Assembly: GCA_951802195.1 (NCBI GenBank) | Contig: OX637629.1 | Coordinates: 1,054,001-1,118,000, forward strand | Direction: 5' to 3' | DNA length: 64,000 bases | DNA from: Tausonia pullulans | Taxonomy: Eukaryota; Basidiomycota; Tremellomycetes; Cystofilobasidiales; Mrakiaceae | Shown: positions 32,948-44,553 of the stretch, in pieces | Position numbering within the stretch: the first letter of the stretch is position 1 | How the letters are laid out: each line of letters opens with the position of its first letter | The notes under the pieces: model-generated | Databases searched by the model: none | What the model was told of the DNA's origin: nothing | What the model saw: only the letters and a program-made list of their open reading frames with translations | Made by a program: the position numbers and the translations under genes

Positions 32948-33667
32948 ATGTCCTTTCTCTTCGCTTGCTTTGGCCGCCCAACCCCGCCGCCCGTTGAGCT
33001 CGTTACTCCACTCGAGCCCCTCCCGCCGGCGTCCACCGACCTGCTCGACCCGGATTGCGTCTTCTGCCAGATCGGGGCGAATGTCGAGCCCGCCCGCATC
33101 CTCTTTGAGGATGAGTCTTTCCTCGTCTTCCAGGACCGGGACCGAGGAGCTCGCCAGCACCTCTTGTGCATTCCTCGGGGACATATCGCCGTGTCCATCA
33201 AGGACCTATCGTTCGCCGACGTCCCTTTACGTGCGTTGCCTAGCCGCCAGATTGCGCCTCAATCTGCCTCTCCCAAGCGACCATTCTGCCTAAGGCTTAC
33301 TCGATCCATGCCCTACTTCCTTTTCTCGGGCAGTTGAACGCATGGGGGGGCTGACTCGACGCATAATAGCCGAACGCGCCCAGGGAGGTGAAGTGCGGCT
33401 CGGGTTTCACATCCCTCCCTTCACGAGCGTCCCCCACATCCATCTGCACGCCTTTGAGCTGCCCTTCGCTAAGTCAGCCGCAACCAGAGTGACCGAAAGA
33501 GTGATGTATGAGACTAAGACGGCGATAACGACTTTTCCAGCTTGAAAAGCAAGATCGAGTTCCGCTCGACCGATCTTCCCCACGGCCGCGCCGGCAAAGG
33601 CTTTGGTTGGTTTGTCTCGTGCGTCCAAAGGGACATCGACGAGCTGCAAAGAGCTTTCGAGGGCTGA
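32948..33667 (+). CDS. HIT-family nucleotide hydrolase (HINT/aprataxin branch)
   Basis: Three exons (32948-33230, 33334-33472, 33541-33667) give 182 residues. The N-terminus MSFLFACFGRPTPPP is followed by DPDCVFCQI, the start of the HIT fold, then ARILFEDESFLVFQDRD, HLLCIPRGHIAVSIKDL, GFHIPPFTSVPHIHLHAF and KSKIEFRSTDLPHGRAGKGF. The catalytic histidine triad is HIHLHAF, with the middle His as nucleophile in this superfamily, which splits nucleoside phosphoramidates, dinucleotides or adenylated ends. The long extension before the HIT core and the C-terminal GWFVSCVQRDIDELQ resemble HINT3 and aprataxin-like fungal proteins rather than the small HNT1 type. Substrate not predictable. Confidence 0.88.
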
Positions 33668-34019
33668 TGAGGCTTTGACGAGGAACAGTTTGGAACAGGC
33701 CATACACATCCTTGAGGGCGGCGGTCGGGTCAAGGTGGCGGCGACAAGAGCGGCCCCGTCTGTGAAGCTTTAAGAGCTGCTATCTCCCTCAATTCGGGCC
33801 CGTCTTTACGATCTTGATGAATTAAACGAGCGCATACATCGACTGCCTTAAATGAAGCATGGGGAGACGCCGGGACGGTCCCAACCTGACTCGCCTATTC
33901 GCCTCGACTTTACCCAGCCTCTCTGTCGCCCGAACTGTCCATTATATCAGACTCACTGGCTCACTGCCGTGCGCTCAGAGCGAGAGGGAGCCGGGCTCTG
34001 CAAGGGAAGCGTAATGTGA
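33668..34019. other. Convergent intergenic region
   Basis: 3' ends of the HIT gene (plus) and DCP2 (minus). No gene or repeat seen. Confidence 0.55.
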
Positions 34020-36815
34020 TCAAATGTCAGAATAAAAGTTGATGGGTCCCTTTACACCTCGAGCATAACTCACACCCGACGGGTACCCAGGCGCAGCGAC
34101 CTCAGCGACAAGGCCACGGTTGAGGATCTTAAGGAGGGCTGAGGCTCCCTCAACACTCTGATTCTTTGGCACCGGCTGAGGCTGAGCGATCGCTTGCGGT
34201 AGCGACCCGAACTCGACTTCAAGCAGCGGAGGTGCGAGCCCGCTCCCGTAGCGGAAACTGCCGTCCAAGCCGCCTCTAGCCTGTTGGAGGTGGCTCGCTG
34301 GAGACGCGAACTGCGACGATGGCCCGCCCGGAAAGTTGCCGGAAGAGAATCCAGCCAGAGGTGAAGGTGGACCGGGTTGGAGCATGCCGAGCAGCTGTAG
34401 CTGGTGCGCCGAGGCTGTCTGCGGGCTGTTGGGAAGGATATTGGGGCCAGCGGGGAGAGTACTAGGTCCGAACGAAGGATTGAGGCCACTGCCGGCAAAA
34501 GCCGGACCTCTCGGGTCGACGATAAAGGGGTCTCGAGCAGGCGCGAGGCTTTCAGGTCCGCCCGGAGGAGGGGGAGGGCCGCTGTGGTAACCGTTCGCAG
34601 AGACACCAAAGTTGGACTGAAGAGCGAGGTGCATGGGAGGAGGACCGCCATGAGGCCCAAGAAAGGAGGGGGGGTGGAGGGGAAAGCCCTGGCCCTGGAG
34701 AGGGGGCCCCCCGTTGAAGGAAGGAAAAGACGGCCCACCCGACGAACCCTGGTTGAACGAAGGAGGGACGCCGAAAGGAGGCTGAATAAGGTGGGGCGCG
34801 CAAGTTGGCGAGCCGAGGAAGGCACCAGGATAAGGGGGTTGGTTAGGAAAGCGAGAGGACTGGGAAGAATGCCAGCTGGGGGGATGCGCCGAGGGCTGGC
34901 CCGCCGGATAGACCGACCCGCGAGCATCCGGGGGACCGGTGCTGCGGAGCGATTGATCCATCATCTCTAGTAAGGCATGCTGCTTGTCCAGGCGTGCACT
35001 GGACGGGGCCGGAGAGACGGGGCCGAGGCCCGAAGTGGACGCAAAGACAGCAACAGGTGTGGTCGCCGCAAGAGCGGTATCTCGGGAGAGGGTCGGCGTG
35101 ACGGTAAGGTCAGGCGAGCGGTGGACTGGGGTAGCAACGGCAGGTGCCGGAACAGGAGAAGGAGCAGAAGGGTCCAACAGGGCAAGGAGGGAGGCATTCC
35201 GGTGGACGGGGACAGCTTGAGGCATGACCTGTCGAGGCTGTGTTGTCGAGGCCGCGTCTGGAAAGGAGTAAATATATCAGGAAATGGCTAGTCTTTAGCA
35301 GGAGAATAAACCGAACTAACTCTGCGCTGAGACGGTCAATCCCTCAAAGATCTCATCCAGAATGGATGTCGTCGGAGGAGCCTGCGAAACAACATCCTGG
35401 TCCGTCTGGCCCACCGCAGGTGTGGTTGCTGATCCCCTCCCTTCGCTCGCGAGGAAGCGAGAAAACAACTCGTCCAACTCGGAGAGAGGCACCGGGTCCT
35501 CGCGTTGCTGAGGCCCCAGACTGTCCAGCTCCAGAGTGGGTGATCGTGAGGCGGGCTCGGCGAGGTCAGAAAGTGGTGGTGTCGAGGGAGCGACCTCCGA
35601 TGACGGGGTCGGAGTTTGAGAGAAACTGGACGAGCGAGCGAGCGTGGTCGGGCGATGCTGCTTAACAAATTTTTTGAGCGGCCTGGAGAGTGTTGGAGTC
35701 AGTCGATGACATCGCGGCAGAAGGAGACAGGGAAGCTAGTACGAACGGGATGAATGGAGCCATCATGTAGTATCGTCCGGAGATGGCCTTTGGCGGGTGG
35801 CCTCTGTTCTTCTTCCACATCGGGAGCTCAGAGAGTTTGAACCACTCGATGGCCTGGCGCGGGCGAGACGTTCGGTCAATAAAGAGCGTCCCTTCCGTGG
35901 ATGACGCGAGAGGACTGACACCAATCTCCTTGCGGGTCTGCGTCTTGAAGGGAAAGTCCTCGGGAACGCCGGGAACAATATAAAGTGTGATGCGCTGATC
36001 CTGCATGGTGACCTCGAGAAAGTTGTCCTTTTCGAGTAAGCGGGTGAGATCGCAGCCAGTCTCTTCTAGAACCTGAATGCGGGTACATATGCAAAGACGC
36101 GTCAGTCGTGACTGGACGCCTTGCTCGCAGGTCAAGTCGACCAGTACATACCTCGCGGATGGCGCAGATATGTTTGGGCTCGTCCTGGTTGATCTTGCCC
36201 TTTGGGAAGGACCACGAGTTACCCTTCCAGCCCTTGACGAGAACGCACTGTGACCAGAAACGCGTGAGCGGACAGGACGGAGACGCGACCACAGGAGGAG
36301 GGAGGGTTGACGGACCTTGTCCCACGTCTCATTGATCATGATGGCGCCGCAAACAGGCACCCGGCTCTTGTACCGCATAAATTCAAGGAACATGCGCTCG
36401 TGCTCGCCGTCCCACTGGCTAAGGACGGGGCAGACCTTGAAGAAGATGTCACAGAACCGCTTGAGGTTGTACGACGGCAGTGCAGGGTTGACCTCCCGAA
36501 CCCAGTCCTCGTAATACCAATACGCTTGTTCGACTTGGAAGACGAGCCGAGGCACAGAGGACATCTCGCTAGGGGGCAGGTTAAGGATGAAGCGACTTTG
36601 GGCGATGAGACGACATGTCAAAGGGTGGAGGGGGTACGTGGACGGGTGGATGAGCATGGGCTCGTGGAAGGATGGGGGGGAGGGAGAGGAGCCCGGTAAC
36701 GTGTGGTTACGCACGTCGAAAGGTCCTCGAGGACCTCGATGAGCTCGGCCGTCTGGAATGAGAAGGACTGGGACGAGAGCCCGGCTTGATCGACGAGTGT
36801 CGTTGCGGGAGCCAT
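34020..36815 (-). CDS. DCP2: mRNA decapping enzyme Dcp2
   Basis: Catalytic subunit of the decapping complex, removing m7GDP from mRNA in the cytoplasm and P-bodies. The start is MAPATTLVDQAGLSSQSFSF with LIEVLEDLSTRFILNLP (first exon 36715-36815). The Dcp1-binding helical domain includes FQVEQAYWYYEDWVREVNP and FMRYKSRVPVCGAIMIN. The Nudix domain has CVLVKGWKGNSWSFPKGKIN then AIREVLEETGCD, the G-x5-E-x7-REVxEE-xG-x-D box with its catalytic glutamates. Box B follows (ITLYIVPGVPEDFPFKTQTR, KEIG, AIEWFKLSELP), then MMAPFIPPLKKFVKQHRP across a GTTCGT-donor intron. The C-terminal 450 residues are disordered and Pro/Gly-rich and carry short leucine motifs (SLLALLDP, HALLEMMDQ, LQLLGMLQP, SALLKILNRG), which in yeasts bind Edc3 or Pat1. 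It ends INFYSDI. Confidence 0.95.
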
Positions 36816-37131
36816 GATGACGGCTAGTGGGAGGTGAAGTGAGGTGGTAGGATGTGTGTTGGGAGGGAAAGTGGAGAAACCGCCGCTGACTCGTGAGAGA
36901 CGTGGGCGACGTGGATAGAGGAGGGGAGATGAAGAGGTCTGGAGAAGAGAGCGAGAAAGAGTGAAAGAGAGAAGAAGGGTGAGAGGTACTTGTTGGCAGT
37001 GGTGGTTCGGCGGGTGCCCGAGGCCGCGAGGTAGGTCAGTGTTCAAGGAAGAGGCGGAGGTCGCGGCTGGGTCCCCCAGCCGACTGTTGTCCGTCGTTCG
37101 TCTCTTGTCTCGCCAGCAACCACTCACCAGC
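36816..37131. promoter_or_regulatory. Divergent promoter region, DCP2 / FIT2-like
   Basis: 316 bp between opposite start codons; must contain both promoters. A/G-rich on the plus strand to 36990, then CT-rich before the FIT2-like start. No TATA box stands out. Confidence 0.55.
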
Positions 37132-38826
37132 ATGGAACCTGCAGACAGCCCAGCATCCTCCGCCCGCTCCCGGAAGACGGCCGAGCCTGTGGCCTCACCC
37201 CAGACTGCTGCCTCCGTCAATACGTCGAAGCCGACTTCCACGATCGTCGTCCCTACACTCCCGGCCGAGTCGAAGCCGCTAGTCCCGACCGGTGTCCTCG
37301 TCCGTGCCTTGCTCAGCTTTGACTGAAGAGACCCTCTGTGTTGATGGATGTGGACGTCTCTTGCTGCTTCATAGTACGCCCTTGGTCTCATCGCTGCCGT
37401 GATCGCCCACGGGACGCTCTACTCGGTCGCCCACAACTCCAACAGTACTCCCGCCCCTTCGGCGACATCCCTCCAACAAGGGTGCGTGGATGTGCTGTCT
37501 CGGTTGTCCTAGACCTCGTTCAGGGCCAGCTAAAGCATCTCTTTGGATATGAATCTCAGTTCACTTCCTCCATCAGCCACCCCTCAGTCTTCCTCCTACT
37601 TTGCCCAAAAGTAAGTCGTCCTACGTCATTGGTCCTCCCCTTCCCCTTGGAGACGGAAGCGAGAGTTGCTGATCGCTGCCCGTCTCCACCTTCATCAGAG
37701 ACAACGTATTCAATCGAGTGTGAGTGTTAAGGTTAAGTCATCTGCAAAAAGAGTGCCCACTTCATCTGACTGACCTGCCGTCTGAGCATCTTTCGCGTCA
37801 CTTGTCGTCGTTGCATTCAGCTTCGCCAAACAGGCCTGGGGCTGGACGACGCTCTTCTTCGTACTCCATCTTGCCACTACACCTACTCTCACCCGTTCCC
37901 GAGCTGCTCTCCGGGGCTACACGTCCAATCGCCGAAGGGTTGCAAAATATCTCGCCGCCACTGGCTTTTGGATTCTCCTCACTCTATGGTTCGCTGGCCC
38001 CGGCGTCATCGAGCGCGTCATGGTCTCATCCGGTGGCGAGTGCTCCATTCAAGTCCCCCTGGAGTTCTGCTCCACCCTTGATTGCTCGAACTTGGCTGGG
38101 CCTGTCGAGGGCGTCATCGTGGAGGATCTTGCGATCCTAACGGTCCCGGCGCACTACTGCCGGACTCGGACGAAGATCACCCCCGACACGTACCCGGCTC
38201 TCTTCGTTGACAATGTCAAGGAGATCCACAAGGACTGGAAGGCGCTCCACCCGAGGTGGTCAGGGGGCCACGACATCTCTGGTGCGTTCTTCGCTTAAGA
38301 AATCCCCTGTAGCACCAGCTGACCGAGGATGATAAATGGCGTTCCTTCGCAGGTCACGTCTTCCTTTTGACGATGAGCGCCCTCCTTCTCGTGGACCAAA
38401 CTCTCCCAACGATTATGATTATGCTCGAGGACGGCGTTGATGAGCTCCCAGGCCTGCACAAGATTACAGGCGTGCTTGGGTGTGTTTGTCTTCCCTACCC
38501 TGCTCCCTCGAACAGTTTCCCTGACCATCGGTCCCGCAGTTTCACCTTTGCTGCTCTTCTCGTCTTCATTCTCAGTAAGCTAGCCCTTGACGAAATATTC
38601 CGTCTCTGTATCAACGCTCACCGTCTCTTACCATCATGCTCAGGCAAAACAGCTATGTACTTCCACACACTTCTTGAGAAGGTCACCGGCATGAGTGCGT
38701 CCTTTTTTTTTTTCTCTTTGCGGGCTCAAAAGTCAGGGCTGATATATCGTTTATTCATGAACCATAGTCCTGGCCGTGGCGGGACTTCTAGTCTTCCAGT
38801 ACGCTGGACAAGCTTCCCCCGCGTAG
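37132..38826 (+). CDS. Fat storage-inducing transmembrane protein (FIT2/SCS3 family)
   Basis: ER membrane acyl-CoA diphosphatase family needed for normal lipid-droplet budding. Nine exons (37132-37299, 37375-37481, 37560-37610, 37699-37719, 37821-38281, 38353-38479, 38540-38574, 38644-38694, 38768-38826) join to exactly 359 codons plus stop. Membrane segments: ALGLIAAVIAHGTLYSVAH; TTLFFVLHLATTPT; ATGFWILLTLWFAGP; HVFLLTMSALLLVDQ; FTFAALLVFILS; ILAVAGLLVFQYA. Family signatures are SSSYFAQKDNVFNRVFAKQA followed by WGWT, and the HDISGHVFLLTMS block containing the second catalytic histidine. The first histidine likely lies in the VPAHYCRT loop. The 21-nt fourth exon encodes the KDNVFNR core. Head to head with DCP2. 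Confidence 0.9.
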
Positions 38827-39253
38827 GCTGTGAGGAGGGGTTGATTAAAACTGGAATGTATAGCAATGAGGCTTGTGTGAACAGCTTTGGACAGCTTGAT
38901 CTCGGCAGTGGTCTCGACTAGAGGACAGCCCGCGCATCGTCGGCCCGCGACTGCTGCGGCTCATCATCCCGTATGCACTGCTGCTTATCATGCGTAGTCA
39001 AGCTGGCCAGTCACACGCTGCTAAGCAAAAGCCCTTACGTTTCACTCTCTATGAGCTGGCAGGGTGTGCGCATGAAGGGCCAGCGAGCTCCGAATGCACC
39101 GCCCTTACACAGTAAGTACGTACGCCGCACCGGTGCTGCTTGCCGACTGGGCTTGGCCCCACCCTCCCTCCCCTGGCGCTCTTCCCTTCTCCCCCCCTCC
39201 CCCCTCCTTCTCGTCTCTCTTTTACCCCACCAACTCTCACCATTACCACCAGC
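38827..39253. other. Intergenic: upstream of the WW-domain gene
   Basis: 427 bp. The last 90 bases are strongly CT-rich (CTTCTCCCCCCCTCCCCCCT region at about 39185), typical of the leader next to the start. No gene seen. Confidence 0.55.
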
Positions 39254-40320
39254 ATGTCTGACCATCAAGCCCCTCTCCCGCCCGGCTGGATTCAGCAGTT
39301 CGATACGAACCATGGAGCTTACTACTACGGTACGCGTCGCGCGGGCAGATGGTGCCCACCGTTTCGCTCGTCCCGACACCGTATCGGGAAACAAACAGCC
39401 TGCTGATCTGAGAACCCTCACCCGGGGGACAGTCGACACGACTTCGCCCTACCCTCAACCGACCTGGGTCCACCCTTCTGCCGGTGGCTACCCTTGCCCG
39501 CCCACGACGGCGTCCAACCCTTACGGCGAACAGCTACAACAGCAGCACCAAGACCCGTATCAACAGCAACATGCGCCTCCTCCTCCTTCAGGATCCCAAC
39601 AGCCTGGCGCGTGGAGCAGTGGCCAGTACGGATCGACCCCCGGCCATGATCAGTACAGCAGTGGTAATACAACTGGTCAGCTTGCTACCGGGTACACCGC
39701 CCCCCCACAACAGCTAGGGCAGCAACAAGACCTCTACTATACCGATGCTACCAGGACCACGACAGACACGACCGACCGTGGGTTTGGAAAGGTGTGTCTC
39801 ACCCCTCCTCCCTCCGACTCTGCGGCGAGCGCGGAGGTCCCTTAGCTGATGGCGGTGCCCCCTCTTTCTCAACCGAGCAGATGGCCTTGACAGCGGGCGC
39901 GGGCGCAGTCGCAATGGGCCTAGCGATGAAGATGTTCTCCAGTCACGGCTCGTCGTCCCACCATGGCGGTTCGCACGGCTCGAATCATGGTGGTATGGGT
40001 GGATCTGGAGGCGGTCTTGCCGGTGCGTGTTGCGAAGCCGGAGCGTGGATCTCTAGCTCAGCTCTTCTTGTCAGAAGAACGCGTGCTTATTTTGTCATTT
40101 GTAACGTCACCTTCTAGGCTTCGCAGGCTCCCTGCTTGGAGGCAAGAAACACGGACAAGGCGGAGGGGGCGGAGGGATGCTCGGCCAACTTGCCGGCGGC
40201 CTTCACGGAGGAAAGCAGTCGTACCCTGGTGGAGGCGGAGGAGGCTTCGGCGGCTTCGGTGGAGGGCAAGGAGGTAGCCATGGTGGAGGAGGGGGACCAC
40301 ATGGTGGGGGTGGATGGTAA
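39254..40320 (+). CDS. WW-domain protein with Gln-rich middle and Gly/His-rich tail
   Basis: Exons 39254-39329, 39433-39791, 39881-40022 and 40118-40320 join to 259 codons plus stop. Residues about 6-40 are a WW domain: PLPPGWIQQFDTNHGAYYY then VDTTSPYPQPTWVHP, with both signature tryptophans, the YYY core and the final Pro. WW domains bind proline-rich ligands. The middle is Gln/Tyr/Pro-rich (prion-like composition); a short hydrophobic stretch (MALTAGAGAVAMGLAMKMF) follows, then a Gly/His/Ser tail (HGGSHGSNHGGMGG, GGGGGGFGGFGGG, ending GGGGW). The splice after the first 76 nt falls inside the WW domain and restores it exactly. No enzyme domain. Similar WW plus glycine-rich proteins occur widely in fungi without a settled function. 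Confidence 0.8.
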
Positions 40321-40575
40321 GAGTCCTCTCACGGGCTCGGGTATGTATCTTGTGCGAGTACTGCTGTCCATATGTTCCAGATTCGCATGCATGTTCATGG
40401 TGTCATATTACAACAAAGTTTGCTCATCGCTCGCAAGCTCTCCTCTATCCCATCAGCTGCGAGATGTCCGCCGGCGGGTACTTCGTCTGCGCAAAAGTGA
40501 GAAGTCTGGGGTAGTTGACAGTCCGACCGTCAGTGGGCGACGCAAAGCGATCGATGCATCGAAACGATCCTGAAC

Positions 40576-42119
40576 TCACCGCTTGACGCTCTGGATGTAC
40601 TTCCGACTGACTTCGTCGTTGAGAACGTGGGCGACCGAATCTGACGAGATCTTCTCTCGAGCGGAACGCTCGTGAATACTGGCGGGAGAAGTCGTCGAGG
40701 CAGGGTCAGCCTTCCGCCTTCGCATATGAGTGCTTTTGAGTCAAGAATGTTGACATACCCGACCATGGTAACCCCGATAGGCCAGGCCGCCGTTCCTATA
40801 CTGAGCCTAAGGTACGAGTCGTTCGCCTTCTGGTACTGCCGCGACTGCATATGGTGCACGATTTCGGAGAGACGACCAAGCACGTCGGCAGGAAGGTTCT
40901 GATAGAGAATCGCAAGCGCCCGGTTAGAGGTTGATCCGCCATGTAGGTCGGGGAATGAGAAAGAAAGACGTACTCTGGACCGGAGAGACTTGAAGAGAGG
41001 CTTGAGGTAATCGGCCGACTGAACCTGAACCGCCGCCGCGCGCATGCCCTGGGTCGAGCGCTTGATCGACTCTGAGTATGATATATAAAAAAAGTGGGCA
41101 TATCAGGAACATGCTCTTTTGAGGCGAGCGATATCGGTTACCAACCCGGTCGCTCGTTCATCGTCTGTTCCCAATCCTTGAGCGTGCGCTTTTAACGAAA
41201 GTTCCACACCCGCCCGCAGCGCGTCAGCAAAAAACCACAACGCCAGACAAAGAAGGCCCTGATGCGACGAACCTTGAGAGCGTAGTAGATGAGAGGGTAC
41301 AGTTTGTCGGGATCCGACTTGATGAGCCCGAGATCGAGGACGCCGCCTTCGCCCATACCCATACCGAGACCTTCGCCCTTCTTGTCGCCCGAGGCGCTGA
41401 CGGCGTCGCCCTTAGCCTTGCGAACCTCCTCTTTTTCGGCCTCTCCCATCTGCATCTCCTCGAGCGCCTTCTTGAAGTCGTTGAGTCCCGCGTTGGCGCC
41501 GCCGCGCTCGTCCATGAGCTCGAGGGCGCGAAGACGAAGCCGACGGTCCTTGTCAGACTCTCCAAAGAGCCGGATGGGCTGCTGTTTGGACCGAAGCCGG
41601 CGCACGCACTCCTCAGGTGAGATGTTGAACGCCTCGGGCTTAGACTGGCCCGGGGCTGGGGAGTCGTTTCGAGAGGGAGGCGCAGACGGGTCGAGGGAGG
41701 TGGGCGAGGCGGAATCGTTGGGCGAGATGTCTCGCGACCGAGACTTGGGCGGGAAGGCGAGGAGAGACTAGATTGAGGGGAGCGAGAGAGGAGGAGAGAG
41801 GGAATGAATGAGAAGGGGACCGGGCGAAGGGAGATGGAGCCGACATGAGCATTGGTAGAGACGCGACGACCAACGCGTTCGTCGTTCGTTGACGACTCAC
41901 CTTGATTCGAGGGTCGCGACGCTCACGTTCCCGCCTCGCAGCCTCCCTGGCCTCCTGCTCCTCCTTCTCTTTCTTAGCCACCTCGACGTCTTTCTGACGC
42001 TCGAGGTCGCCCTTGCGGAGGTACCTCTTGGCTGGAGGGTGGCTGGAGCCAGAACCGTCGTCCGTGCGCTCGATGGCCTTGCGCTTAAGGCCGGCGATCT
42101 CTTGGGCGAGAAGGTCCAT
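40576..42119 (-). CDS. PRP18: Pre-mRNA splicing factor 18
   Basis: Second-step splicing factor that helps 3' splice-site choice together with Slu7. The start is [20 protein letters not shown] (42119), a Lys/Glu/Arg-rich helix follows, then the SFM motif [20 protein letters not shown] with [11 protein letters not shown]. The conserved Prp18 domain reads [97 protein letters not shown] and [16 protein letters not shown], the most conserved loop of the family, and ends YIQSVKR. Several introns interrupt the domain. Nothing is missing from the family core. Head to head with RPL5 over 686 bp. Confidence 0.94.
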
Positions 42120-42805
42120 ATGAAGGCAGAACGGGACTAAGGAGTGAAGGTCGTGTGCGCGTGTGCGGTTGGTGTTGGTGTTGGCGTCAAGCAGGTGGCG
42201 GTGGTGGTGTTGGTGGTTGAGAAGAAGCAGGTGGAGAGGGCGTCGCTGCGGCATGACCCCCCAGAATGGCGAGGCTCACAAACGCGAGAGCAGCGCGGCG
42301 CTGCTGGTGGCGCGCGGGAATCGCTGGGCGAAAAGTCTTGCTTGCCCCGCCAGCAGAGGCCTTCTCCCAACCTCCTCCCCTCAAAAGGTTCGTCAGGTCA
42401 CCTCTGCTCGGCGTCCGGCTCCTTCGCCTACTCCCCCTACCTGAGAGCCATATCAGCTCGCTCCTCAACGAGGAGAGAAGTTGTCCTCACGACTTTCTGG
42501 GAGGCTCGTCGCTGCTCGAACGGTCGGGCGAATCTGCGCCTCTTTGCCCCTGGCTCGTGCCTTCATGAGACTCGCTGGCCGGAGGGTCAGCTTGCTCGCT
42601 CTCGCTAGGGAATATAGTTGTCTCGCACCTCACATGAGCCTAGCACGCTTTTCCCTCTCCCCGTTTTGGCGACATCGGCGAGGATCGCGAGGGCAGGCGG
42701 AACGATGGACGTTCGCCATTGAGGGCGCCGCCGGGTGGAAAATCTCGGACGAACAGGCGTTGACCTCGCGCCTTTCCTCCTTTTTGTTCTTCTGCAGCAG
42801 CGAAG
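42120..42805. promoter_or_regulatory. Divergent promoter region, PRP18 / RPL5
   Basis: 686 bp between opposite starts. Several overlapping open frames on both strands are composition artefacts of GC-rich DNA with no shared motif. The 30 bases before the RPL5 ATG are CT-rich (CTTTCCTCCTTTTTGTTCTT at about 42771-42790), as usual for highly expressed ribosomal protein genes. Confidence 0.55.
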
Positions 42806-44156
42806 ATGCCTTTTGTCAAGCTTGTCAAGAACAGGGCGTACTTCTCCCGTTACCAGGTTAAGTACCGTCGCCGCCGGGAGGGAAAGACCGACTGTACGTC
42901 CACCTTGACCGCCCCGCCTTGCGTGCATGGCACGGCGAGTTGGGAGACGAGGAGGATCTGGCGCTTACCTCGCGTGCCCTACTGCCTTTCTCATCGCCTC
43001 TTTCGCCAGACTACGCTCGCAAGCGTCTTGTCGCTCAGGCCAAGAACAAGTACAACGCCCCCAAGTACCGTCTCGTGGTCAGGTTCACCAACAAGGACAT
43101 CATTGTCCAGGTCGTTTACGCGAAGCTCCAGGTTTGTTCCAAGACCCTTCTCGTCGCTCATTTTGGGACCGTTCGCTGACCCGCTTCTGTTGTCTCGCTA
43201 GGGAGACTTCGTGTTCACTTCCGCTCACTCCCGGGAGCTCCCCCGTTTCGGTCTCGAGCACGGTCTCACCAACTGGTCTGCTGGTACGTTCGCCAGCTCG
43301 CGCGCGTCGCCGCTTTTCTCGAGGTCCTCCCTTCCATGCCTAACGACTCCCTCCTCCAGCCTACGCTACCGGTCTTCTCTGCGCTCGTCGGGCTCTTACC
43401 AAGCTCGGCCTCGCCGACAAGTACCAGGGTGTCACTGAGCCCGATGGTGAGCTCGTTCTCACCGAGAAGCTCGACGAGGACTCTCCTAGGCCCTTCAAGT
43501 GCTTCCTCGATGTCGGACTCAGGCGCACCTCGACTGGAAACCGTGTCTTCGGTGCCATGAAGGGAGCTTCCGACGGAGGTATCTTCATTCCCCACTCCGA
43601 GAACCGGTACGTTGATGTCCTTTCGCTCGTGTCAACCTTGCGTGGGCGTTGTTGTACTGAACTCTCTGCCCCCCATCGCTCTTGCCCATAGCTTCCCCGG
43701 TTTCGACCCGGAGTCGAAGGAGCTCGATGCTGAGGTCCTCAAGAAGTACATCTACGGTGGACACGTCGCTGAGTACATGGAGTCGCTCGAGGAGGAGGAC
43801 GACGAGAGGTACGTTTGGTCTTCGCCGTTGTCTTGCCATCCCTTTTAGGACCTATTGCTCACGATGGCCTACGCCTTCTTAGGTTCAAGAAGCAGTTCGC
43901 TTCCTACCTCGCCGCTGGCCTCGGATCCGAGGACATCGAGGAGCTCTACACCAACACCTACGCTGCCATTCGCGAGGACCCGTCTTTCAAGCCCACCGAC
44001 AAGTCGAAGGACTGGGCCGCTGAGTCCAAGAAGCACAAGACCTCCAAGCTTACCTACGACCAGAAGAAGGAGCGCGTCGCCGCCAAGATTGCCGCCTGGA
44101 AGGAGCAGCGCGCCGGTCAGGCCGACGAGGAGGAGTCGGAGGAGGACGACGAGTAA
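42806..44156 (+). CDS. RPL5: 60S ribosomal protein L5 (uL18)
   Basis: Binds 5S rRNA with L11 and places it in the central protuberance of the 60S subunit. Reading through the introns gives [202 protein letters not shown] and the basic then acidic C-terminus ending EESEEDDE. All conserved blocks of eukaryotic uL18 are present in order; about 300 residues and six introns. Codon choice is strongly C-ending, as expected for high expression. Confidence 0.97.
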
Positions 44157-44553
44157 GCGATTCAGTGTCCAGGTTGGAAGACAGGATCGTTGCGCTTTTA
44201 GTCATGTCTGTGGCGAACCAAATTGTAGTCTTCCCTGAAAAAGTGAAGCACCTACGAGCCAGAACCAACGAGCTACGAAATGTTGATTTGGGTTGTACGT
44301 CAATATCACGTCAAGCAAGTGTGGGTGAGATAGAGAAACTTGAGCCAGCCTTGTGGGAGTTGGTTTTCCTAGTTCATTCACGACAAGCTTGCGAGGAGCT
44401 GCTGCCTATTCGACTTGCGCGCCCAAGCTGGCTGGACTCAAGGATGGGCTCTGTGCAGCAGCAGCTTCATTGATCCTAGTCTGCGACTCTGAATTCTCAT
44501 CTTCATCTCTCCTCGGGCGATCCCTCCTCTCTAGTACTCTTCCAACCCTTGGC
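44157..44553. other. Convergent intergenic region
   Basis: 3' ends of RPL5 (plus) and the cytochrome oxidase subunit gene (minus). No gene or repeat seen. Confidence 0.55.

Noticed and set aside
42137-42608. Overlapping frames in the PRP18/RPL5 interval
   Set aside because: Present on both strands at once, GC-driven, no motif; better seen as divergent promoter.
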